A DNA stretch of 64,000 bases from Streptomyces guryensis (lineage in GTDB: Bacteria; Actinomycetota; Actinomycetes; Streptomycetales; Streptomycetaceae): positions 124,001-188,000 of the forward strand of contig NZ_JAJSBI010000005.1 of NCBI RefSeq assembly GCF_021261325.1. The letters run 5' to 3'. This document shows positions 57,429 through 64,000 of this stretch, piece after piece. Below the pieces are notes generated by a model. It saw nothing but the letters and a program-made list of their open reading frames with translations, made no database searches and was not told the origin of the DNA. Position 1 is the first letter of the stretch, and every line of letters begins with the position of its first letter. The position numbers were made by a program, and so were the translations under genes.

Positions 57429-59996
57429 TCATCGGGGCCGCCGCAGCGGCGGGAGGAACGGCAGGTGGGCGCTGTCACCGGTGGCCGCCGCGAGGGCGAG
57501 CAGACATCCTGCCGTTCCGGTGGCGAGGTCCATGGACAGCCGCATCATCTGGTGCCCGGGGAAGGCCAGTTGGCCCTCGTACGCCATCGCGTACCAGCCG
57601 AGCGCGGCGATCTGCTCGGCCAGGTGTCGGTCCGTGGCGCTCGGGTCCGTGGTGCGGCCGAGGTGCAGGATCATGCCGGCGCGGCCCTGGAAGAGGCCGG
57701 GCTGTGCGTAGAAGCGGGAGGTGGCGGCGGTGAGGATGCCGCAGCGTGCCTTGTCGAACTCCGCGTCGGCGGCGTGTGCGAGATAGTCGTCGAGGACCAT
57801 GCCGAGGCCCGCGCTGCCGTCACCGAGGTAGGGCAGGGTCCGCCAGCCCTCGTCGACCTCCAGGCCGCCGCCGCTCTTCTGCACGACGCAGCAGTCCAGG
57901 TCCCGGCGCAGCGCCACCCCGGCCGCCTCCAACAGCGCTGCGTCGCTGGTCCACTCGTACTGCCGTAGCAGGAACAGGGCCGGCCCGCTTGCGCCCCGCA
58001 GTAGCCCGGCCCGCCGCCGGGGCGCGTCCGGCACCGGCTCGGCGAGTCGTCGTACGAGGATCTCCGCGGCCTCCGCGGCCCGATCGCGCAGCTCCGGCTC
58101 GCCGGTGGCGCTTGCCAGTTGGCCGAGGACGAGGCCGAGGCCGGCCAGGCCGCCGTGCAGGGTGGAGGAGAGGTTCTGCCATTTCTCGGCGAGGATGCCC
58201 TCGACCAGGTCCAGGGCCCGCTGCCGGTGGCCGAGCCGGTCCAGGACGTGCGCGACGCCCGCGAGCCCGTCGTACAGGCCGAGCGGTGTGCCGACAGGCG
58301 CCGGGTCCGTGTGGGCGAGCAGCCAGCGTTCGCCCTCCTCGTACCGTTCGGCGCCGGTCTCGGCCAGCGCGTACAGCACTCCGGCCGCGCCGTGGGCGAG
58401 CCCGAGTCCGCCGCCGTCCGAGAACTGGGCGATGTCGCCCGGGAAGAGCCGGTCGTCGCGCTCCGGTGTGGCCGAGGCGAGGACCGCCTTGACCATCGAG
58501 TCACGGCTGTGCGGCCAGTCGCCGGGCCGCACCAGCGCCGGGGCACCCACACCGGCGCCCCGCGTGATCTCCGCGACCGCCTCGTCCAGGAACTCCCGTG
58601 GCACGTCCGGGAACTGCTCGGCGATCACCTCGGCCAGGTGGGCCGCCTTGCCGCGGTCGACGACGAACAAGGTGGTGACGGGCAGGAACAGCGCGAGGCG
58701 TAAGCAGGCCAGCGCATAGCGGTCGACGTCGGTGCCCGTCCGGTCGGGCGGGGCGAAGAAGCCGGGGTGGGCGACGACCTGACGGCCGCTCGCAGCCACC
58801 GGCGCCGCCGCCTCGAAGTCCAGCAGGGACACCGACTCCTCGTCCGGCGCGACCATGATGTTGAAGACGTGCAGGTCGTTGAAGACGATCCCGCGCGCGT
58901 GCACCGCCTCCACCGCACGCTCCACCGCCCCGTGGATGCGCACCGCCCACGCCGAGTAGCGCGCGACGGCCTCCGGATCCGGGTCGGGGGTCAGCAGCGG
59001 ATGCCGTTCGGCGAAGAAGGAGTTGAGGGGGCGCCCCTCCAGGAAGTCCATGACCAGGAACCGGTGGTCGCCCAGCTCGAACCAGTCCCGCACCTCCGGC
59101 ACCACGCCGGTCCCCGCCACCTGCTCCAGCGCCTGCTTCTCGCGCTCCAGCCGGGTGATCGCGTCGGCGCCGTCGGAGGCCAGCCCCGCGTGCGGCCGCC
59201 CCTCCTTGAGTACCACCTTGCGCCCGTCCCGGGTGTCGGTGCCCGAGTACACCCCGCCGCCGTTGGAGAAGTGCAGCGCCTTCTCGATGCGATACGGCAG
59301 CTCGCCCACCGTCGTGGTGTTGCGGGCCGCCAGATGCGGCTCCAGGAACGCCGGCAGCGTCACCCACTCCGGCACCTGGAAGGACGGCGCTCGCCGGTCC
59401 GGCACCAGCGTGCCCGCGCCGTCGCGCACCGCCGGCACGAGCGAGCCCCGCTCGTCGACGACGAAGGCGCGCGCGAAAGCGCCGTAGCGGACGTAGAGCG
59501 GGCCCTCGTGCCAGCGCAGGTCGGTGAGGATGTACGGCCCCTCGAAACCCTCCAGCAACCGGCCCAGTTCGCGCAGCACCCGGTGGAGCTGCTCCTCGTC
59601 GGCCGGATAGACCGTGACGAACTTGCCGCTGGTGTCGCGCGCCGCGTACTTCGTGTTGCGCAGGTGCAGCAGGTGCGGTCCGGGCACGAACTTGAACGGG
59701 ATCCGGCGCGGCACGCAGTAGTCCCACACGATCTCCGCGATCCGCTCCGCGTTCGCCCGGGTGGCCGAGGCGTGGATCTTCCAGCCCTGCGCCGGGCCCG
59801 CCGACGGGCTGCCGTCCGCGCCGAGCGGCGTCAGCGTCAGCCAGTCGCCGATCCGCGCCGACTCCCAGCCCTCCGGCACCTCACGGCGGGCGGTCTCGAA
59901 GAGCGGTGCCGTCTGCTGTCCGGCAGCCGCCAGCCGGTCCGGCGTCTCGTAGAAGTGTCTGTCCGCGAGTGCGTACACCTCGTACCGCTTGTCCAT
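57429..59996 (-). CDS. ramC: Class III lanthionine synthetase (RamC/AmfT, LanKC)
   Basis: An 855-residue trifunctional enzyme: an N-terminal lyase-like domain, a central Ser/Thr kinase domain (about 220-500; MDFLEGRPLNSFF, catalytic IVFNDLHVFNIMV, and LLDFEAA) and a C-terminal LanC-like cyclase (about 510-855) lacking the zinc ligands, as usual for this class. It phosphorylates and dehydrates Ser/Thr in RamS and closes the rings. A TTA codon occurs at 58701-58703 (Leu432), so its translation too should depend on bldA. The ATG at 59996 has a GGAGGGGG site. The promoter region (59997-60191) is expected to contain RamR sites. Confidence 0.94.
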   Translation of the reverse strand: MDKRYEVYALADRHFYETPDRLAAAGQQTAPLFETARREVPEGWESARIGDWLTLTPLGADGSPSAGPAQGWKIHASATRANAERIAEIVWDYCVPRRIPFKFVPGPHLLHLRNTKYAARDTSGKFVTVYPADEEQLHRVLRELGRLLEGFEGPYILTDLRWHEGPLYVRYGAFARAFVVDERGSLVPAVRDGAGTLVPDRRAPSFQVPEWVTLPAFLEPHLAARNTTTVGELPYRIEKALHFSNGGGVYSGTDTRDGRKVVLKEGRPHAGLASDGADAITRLEREKQALEQVAGTGVVPEVRDWFELGDHRFLVMDFLEGRPLNSFFAERHPLLTPDPDPEAVARYSAWAVRIHGAVERAVEAVHARGIVFNDLHVFNIMVAPDEESVSLLDFEAAAPVAASGRQVVAHPGFFAPPDRTGTDVDRYALACLRLALFLPVTTLFVVDRGKAAHLAEVIAEQFPDVPREFLDEAVAEITRGAGVGAPALVRPGDWPHSRDSMVKAVLASATPERDDRLFPGDIAQFSDGGGLGLAHGAAGVLYALAETGAERYEEGERWLLAHTDPAPVGTPLGLYDGLAGVAHVLDRLGHRQRALDLVEGILAEKWQNLSSTLHGGLAGLGLVLGQLASATGEPELRDRAAEAAEILVRRLAEPVPDAPRRRAGLLRGASGPALFLLRQYEWTSDAALLEAAGVALRRDLDCCVVQKSGGGLEVDEGWRTLPYLGDGSAGLGMVLDDYLAHAADAEFDKARCGILTAATSRFYAQPGLFQGRAGMILHLGRTTDPSATDRHLAEQIAALGWYAMAYEGQLAFPGHQMMRLSMDLATGTAGCLLALAAATGDSAHLPFLPPLRRPR

Positions 59997-60191
59997 CGAT
60001 CCCCCTCCGTGGCCCGGCACCGACACTTCCAGCCGTCCGAGGCCCGGGACAGTCACGCCCGTCACGAGATCACCGTGCGATACGCACGCGTCAAGACATG
60101 TTCGGCGCCTTTCGAGTCGGCGCCCCCGATGGCCTCCACGGAATGCTCACAGGGGCTGCGCAGGCGTCCCATACGCGCTGTAATTGCGGAC

Positions 60192-62639
60192 GTGGTCAGT
60201 GAGGGCGCCGAGACACGCAGAACGAGGACTCTGCGTGCCGAAGACGCCCTGAAAGCGCTCACGTCCGGTCCCGCCCCACCCGAACGGGTGCGCCGGGTCC
60301 TGGAACAGGCGCTGGTCTTCGCCGGGGCGGCGTTCGCCGCCGTCTACACACCGGAGGAGGACGGCGACCTGCTGTGCCTGGTCGAGTCGGCGGGCGTACC
60401 GAGGACGCTGTTCGGGCTGCGCGACAGCTACCCGCGCTCCGGCGGCTCCCCGGTGGCCGACAGCCACCGCACCGGGAGCCCGGTGTGGCTCGGCCCGGAG
60501 GAACTGGCGCAGGACGCCGAGGCACGGCGGACGCCGCCGCGGGACTTCTTCCTGGCGGCGCTGCCCGCTCGCGGGGGCGACGGCGGCGGTTGCCTGCTGG
60601 CCGTCAGCGAGCGGCCCGACGGCTTCGACACCGAGGACCGCAAGTGCCTGGAGCTCATCGCCGACGCCGTCGGCTGCCCCGCCCCCGCCCCCTCCACCGA
60701 GGGCAGCGAGCTGCCGGCCGACGCGTTCAGCCTCGCCATGGACAGCGGCCGGGTCGAGGTCGGCGACGACATCCTGGAGCTGTTCGCCCTCACCCGTGCC
60801 GAGTTCGACGGCAGGGTCGAGATCCTGCTGGGCCTGACGGTGCCGGAGGACCTGCCCTCGCTGATGTCCGTGGTCGAGGCCGACCACATGTCCATCGGCG
60901 ACCGCGAGCTGGAGTTCCGGGTGCTGCAGCCCGCCGGCCCGCCCAAGTGGCTGCGGCTGCGCGGGCGTCTGCTGCCCGGCGGCGAGGGCCGGCCCGCCAC
61001 CCTCGTGGGTACGGTCGCCGACGCCTCCAAGCTGCGCTCCGAGGTCACCGACGTGGCCCGAGTCCAGCGCCTCGCGGCCACGCTCGCCACCGCCGGCACC
61101 GTCCGCGACGTCAGCCAGGCCGTCGTCTCCGCCCTGCGCAAGCCGCTGCAGGCCGACCGGATCGCGCTCGCCGAACTGGAGGGGGACCGGCTCGTCGTCA
61201 CGGTCCTCGACCCGGCCGAACCGGAGTCCTGGCCCGAGCTGTGGCGCCTGGAGTGGCGCACCGAGTGGCCCGACGCTCCCGTGCGCGCCATGCCCACCCT
61301 GGCCGCCGCCCTGCGCGAGGGCCGCGCCCGCATCTGGCCCGCCGGCACCCCACTGGAGCCCGCCCTCGCCGAGGTCGGCCCGGGCGGACTGGCCGTCCTC
61401 CCGCTGCCCGCCGGCAACCGCATGGCCGGCGCCTGTCTGATCGGCTGGGACGCCCCGCACGACTTCGGCCCCGACGAACGCGCCCTGCTCACCGCCTCCG
61501 CGGGACTGGCCGGCCAGGCGCTGATGCGCGCCCACGCCTTCGACGCCGAACACGAACTCGTCGGCATGCTCCAGCGCCAGCTGCTGCCGCGCCGTCTGCC
61601 CAAGCTGCCCGGAGCGGTCGCCGTCGCCCGCTATCTGCCCACCACGGCCGGTCTGGAGGTCGGCGGCGACTGGTACGACGTGATCCCGCTGCCCGACAAT
61701 CACGTCGCCCTCGTCATCGGCGACGTCCAGGGCCACAACGCGAGCGCCGCCACCCTCATGGGCCAGATGCGCACCGCGCTGCGCGCCTACGCCGTCGAGG
61801 GCCACCCGCCGGACGTGGTCGTCTCCCACGCCAACCGGCTCCTGACGGACATGGAGACCGACCTCTTCGCCACCTGCTGCTATGTCGACGTCGACATGGA
61901 GGAGGGCTCCGCCTGGTACGTCCGCGCGGGCCATCTGCCGCCGGTGCTGCGCCACCCGGACGGCAGCACCGAGGTGCCCGAGTCGGACGGCGGGCCGCCG
62001 CTCGGCGTGGTCGCCCAGGCCGACTTCCCGATGAGCGCGCTCCGCCTGCAGCCCGGCACGGTCGTCGCCCTCACCACGGACGGGCTCGTCGAGTCCGCCG
62101 AGGCCGACATCGACGACGGCATGGAGCGCCTCGCCCAGGAACTGTCCGCATCCGACCCCGCCCACCTCGGCCTGGTCGCGGACGCCCTCCTCGGCAGCGC
62201 CCGGCGCAGCGACGACGTCGCCCTGCTCCTGCTGCGCTACGACGGCATGGCGCTGCGTCCGCTGCGCGAGAGCTGGACGGTCTGGCGCGTCCCCGAGGCG
62301 GTCGGACACACCCGCCGCTTCACCCGCCGCACCCTCCGCGCCTGGGGCGTGACCCGGGACGACATGGACGCCGTACTCCTCGTCGTCTCCGAACTCGTCA
62401 CCAACGCCCTGGTGCACACCGACGGCCAGGTCCGCCTCGACCTCATGCTTCTCGACAACCGCCTGCGGGTCTCGGCCGCCGACTCCTCGCCGCGCACCCC
62501 TGTGAAGCCGACCAGCATCGGCTGGGAGGCCACCGGCGGCCGCGGCATTCTCCTCGTCGAGGCCATGTCGGAGGCATGGGGGACAGTGCCGGTCAGCGGT
62601 GGCAAACAGGTGTGGGCGGAGCTCGGGCTCAGTCCGTGA
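60192..62639 (+). CDS. GAF/PAS sensor with SpoIIE-type phosphatase and HATPase domains
   Basis: An 815-residue signalling protein: GAF (about 15-145), PAS-like (155-265), GAF (285-420), PP2C/SpoIIE (450-665; GGDWYDVIPLPDN, VIGDVQGHNASAAT, VRAGHLPPVL, TTDGLVESAE) and a C-terminal HATPase (680-815; SELVTNALVHTDG, GRGILLVE). It is the third SpoIIE protein of this window. The GTG at 60192 is preferred over an ATG at 60129 because the codons between have many A/T third positions. It is divergent from ramC; whether it affects SapB synthesis is unknown. It overlaps the MarR gene by 11 bp. Confidence 0.87.
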   Translation: MVSEGAETRRTRTLRAEDALKALTSGPAPPERVRRVLEQALVFAGAAFAAVYTPEEDGDLLCLVESAGVPRTLFGLRDSYPRSGGSPVADSHRTGSPVWLGPEELAQDAEARRTPPRDFFLAALPARGGDGGGCLLAVSERPDGFDTEDRKCLELIADAVGCPAPAPSTEGSELPADAFSLAMDSGRVEVGDDILELFALTRAEFDGRVEILLGLTVPEDLPSLMSVVEADHMSIGDRELEFRVLQPAGPPKWLRLRGRLLPGGEGRPATLVGTVADASKLRSEVTDVARVQRLAATLATAGTVRDVSQAVVSALRKPLQADRIALAELEGDRLVVTVLDPAEPESWPELWRLEWRTEWPDAPVRAMPTLAAALREGRARIWPAGTPLEPALAEVGPGGLAVLPLPAGNRMAGACLIGWDAPHDFGPDERALLTASAGLAGQALMRAHAFDAEHELVGMLQRQLLPRRLPKLPGAVAVARYLPTTAGLEVGGDWYDVIPLPDNHVALVIGDVQGHNASAATLMGQMRTALRAYAVEGHPPDVVVSHANRLLTDMETDLFATCCYVDVDMEEGSAWYVRAGHLPPVLRHPDGSTEVPESDGGPPLGVVAQADFPMSALRLQPGTVVALTTDGLVESAEADIDDGMERLAQELSASDPAHLGLVADALLGSARRSDDVALLLLRYDGMALRPLRESWTVWRVPEAVGHTRRFTRRTLRAWGVTRDDMDAVLLVVSELVTNALVHTDGQVRLDLMLLDNRLRVSAADSSPRTPVKPTSIGWEATGGRGILLVEAMSEAWGTVPVSGGKQVWAELGLSP

Positions 62640-63081
62640 CGTTGGCGGTGATCAGGCGCAGTAGCTGTTTGGCCAGGGTGTCCTGCTCCGGGGTCAGGCC
62701 CATGGCGTCACCGATGGCCAGGGGGACCTGGCCCGCCCGCTCCCGCAGCCGATGGCCGCCCTCGGTGAGGCGGAGGGCGACCGACCGCTCGTCGTCGACG
62801 CGCCGTTCGCGGCGCAGCAGCCCGTTCGCCTCCAGTCGCTTCAGCAGCGGAGACAGGGTGCTGGACTCCAACTGGAGCGCGGCCCCCAGGTCACGCACGG
62901 AGATCGAGTCCTGCTCCCAGAGCACCAGCATGACCAGGTACTGCGGGTACGTGAGGCCGAGTTCGTCCAGCAGCGGGCGGTAGCGCGCGGTGACGGCGCG
63001 GGAGGCGGCGTACAGGGCGAAGCAGAGCTGGTCGTCAAGGAGGAGCGAGCCCTCGCTCGGTTCCGCTGCGGCTGGGCTCAC
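62629..63081 (-). CDS. OhrR-like MarR family regulator
   Basis: A 150-residue winged-helix repressor. The N-terminal LLLDDQLCFALYAASRAVTA carries the peroxide-sensing Cys of the OhrR group (aligned with Cys15 in Bacillus OhrR). ELGLTYPQYLVMLVLWEQDS and LESSTLSPLLKRLEANGLLR with DERSVALRLTEGG form the DNA-binding part. The GTG at 63081 has GGGAG seven bases upstream. It is divergent from a hydrolase gene, not from the usual ohr peroxidase gene. Oxidation of the Cys would release the operator. Confidence 0.9.
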   Translation of the reverse strand: MSPAAAEPSEGSLLLDDQLCFALYAASRAVTARYRPLLDELGLTYPQYLVMLVLWEQDSISVRDLGAALQLESSTLSPLLKRLEANGLLRRERRVDDERSVALRLTEGGHRLRERAGQVPLAIGDAMGLTPEQDTLAKQLLRLITANVTD

Positions 63082-63141
63082 GGTGTGGCTCCCGGTTGCT
63101 GTCCTGTGCACGGCGATCACCAGCCTATCGTTCGGGTCCGT

Positions 63142-63198
63142 TCGATTATATCGAGCGCAAATAGATACTGCACGTATTAGTTGTGTGCGATTTAATCG
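63142..63198. promoter_or_regulatory. AT-rich palindromes between OhrR and hydrolase genes
   Basis: TCGAT-TAT-ATCGA (63142-63154) and CGATT-T-AATCG (63188-63198) lie in an AT-rich stretch that stands out from the GC-rich genome. Their position between divergent genes and their type fit OhrR operators. Confidence 0.6.
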
Positions 63199-63256
63199 TG
63201 CACTACTCTCCCCATGGTGTGCCGCACTCCGCGGCACCCGATCCGAGGAGTCCGTC

Positions 63257-64000
63257 ATGACCGGCGCCACCGCACCCCGCCCCGTCCTCGAACCCGCCGC
63301 CCAGGCCTTCGCCGAGGCCACCGCCAATCCGCCCTATCTGTTCGATCTCGGCCCGGCCGAGGGCCGCAAGGCCGTCGACGAGGTGCAGTCCGGCGAGATC
63401 GAGAAGCCCGCGGTCGACGAGGAGTGGATCAGCGTCCTCGGCGGTCCCACCGGCCAGGTCCGCGCCCGCATCGTCCGCCCCCTTGGGGCAACCGGCGCCC
63501 TCCCGGTGATCGTCTACATCCACGGCGCGGGCTGGGTCTTCGGCAACGCCCACACCCACGACCGGCTGGTGCGCGAACTCGCCGTCGGCACCGGCGCCGC
63601 GGTCGTCTTCCCCGAGTACGACCTCTCGCCCGAGGCCCGCTATCCGGTCGCCATCGAGCAGAACTACGCGGTCGCGAAGTGGGTCGTCGAGCAGGGGGCC
63701 TCCAAGGGCCTGGACGGCTCACGCATCGCCGTGGCCGGTGACTCCGTCGGCGGCAACATGACCGCCGCCCTGACCCTGATGGCCAAGCAGCGCGGCGACG
63801 TTCCGCTGGTCCAGCAGGTGCTCTTCTACCCGGTGACCGACGCGAGCTTCGACACCCCGTCCTACCACCAGTTCGCCGAGGGCTACTTCCTGCGCCGGGA
63901 CGCCATGCAGTGGTTCTGGGACCAGTACACGACGGACGAGGCGGAGCGCGCCCAGATCACCGCGTCGCCGCTGCGGGCCTCCACCGAGCAGCTCACCGGT
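63257..64000 (+). CDS. Alpha/beta hydrolase (HSL family, fold-3), truncated by the window end
   Basis: The first 248 residues of a hormone-sensitive-lipase-type esterase; the frame runs off the window. The oxyanion motif is YIHGAGWVFG (usual HGGG with the third residue changed to Ala) and the nucleophile elbow is GDSVGGN. The catalytic Asp and His should lie beyond the window. The ATG has GAGGAG six bases upstream. It is divergent from the OhrR-like gene and is its probable target. Confidence 0.88.
   Translation, partial: MTGATAPRPVLEPAAQAFAEATANPPYLFDLGPAEGRKAVDEVQSGEIEKPAVDEEWISVLGGPTGQVRARIVRPLGATGALPVIVYIHGAGWVFGNAHTHDRLVRELAVGTGAAVVFPEYDLSPEARYPVAIEQNYAVAKWVVEQGASKGLDGSRIAVAGDSVGGNMTAALTLMAKQRGDVPLVQQVLFYPVTDASFDTPSYHQFAEGYFLRRDAMQWFWDQYTTDEAERAQITASPLRASTEQLTG

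Noticed and set aside
60129..60191. ATG start at 60129 for the third SpoIIE protein
   Set aside because: The 21 codons up to the GTG at 60192 have many A/T third positions, unlike coding DNA here, and the ribosome site is weak. The choice remains uncertain.
1..64000. tRNA or rRNA genes, CRISPR arrays, transposase genes or phage attachment sites
   Set aside because: Reading both strands gave no cloverleaf with a CCA-ready acceptor, no regularly spaced repeats, and no transposase or integrase motifs. A covariance-model scan was not possible.

Overview
The window looks like part of a Streptomyces chromosome. The DNA is very GC-rich with strong third-position GC bias, many genes start with GTG (a few with TTG, possibly CTG), and the gene content is typical of the genus: a subtilisin inhibitor, SpoIIE-type phosphatases, Hanks kinase and ECF sigma pairs, secreted cellulase and GH2 enzymes, a SapB-type (ram/amf) morphogen cluster, and rare TTA codons confined to that cluster. 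No rRNA, tRNA, CRISPR array or complete insertion sequence was seen.

Layout. 1-9.2 kb is metabolic and regulatory: cation efflux, F420-type nitroreductase, P450 with its ferredoxin, a TetR gene divergent from an NTF2-like gene with two operator palindromes, a flavoprotein, an aldo/keto reductase and a divergent AraC / phytanoyl-CoA-dioxygenase pair. 9.5-11.4 kb and 31.1-32.7 kb hold two paralogues that join an ECF-sigma-like region, an anti-sigma-type zinc finger, one membrane helix and a ricin-type lectin; both share an equally spaced upstream element. 11.4-18 kb has an ArsB-like permease, a lipoprotein, a Ser/Thr kinase nearly abutting an ECF sigma gene, and a PAS/GAF/SpoIIE phosphatase. 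18.3-23.8 kb carries a Tat-exported GH2 enzyme and a GH9 cellulase with a perfect CebR box. 23.8-28.6 kb has an orphan QcrB-like cytochrome b translationally coupled to an ECF41 sigma gene, divergent from an MFS pump plus hemerythrin operon. 28.7-30.7 kb has a 2OG oxygenase, an O6-alkylguanine-DNA methyltransferase gene interrupted by two short palindromic elements, and a Fic/Doc-like toxin-antitoxin pair.

32.8-41.3 kb is mixed: a 2-hydroxyacid dehydrogenase / FMN oxidase operon, a permease remnant, a subtilisin inhibitor, STAS and Ppx/GppA proteins, an MFS pump with two operator palindromes and an SRPBCC protein. 41.3-47.5 kb is a peptide export operon: a double-glycine-leader precursor without cysteine, a membrane-fusion protein, a C39 peptidase ABC transporter and a second ABC transporter. 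52.7-60 kb is the ram/amf cluster (ramR, ramB, ramA, ramS, ramC), followed by a third SpoIIE protein, an OhrR-like MarR regulator and a truncated alpha/beta hydrolase.

The strongest candidates for something undescribed are the cysteine-free exported peptide operon, encoded about 5 kb from the SapB cluster and built the same way (small precursor, hairpin, transporter genes), and the paired membrane-anchored sigma/lectin proteins. Inside the ram cluster, the rare TTA codon of ramR is also, on the opposite strand, the TAA stop codon of ramB.
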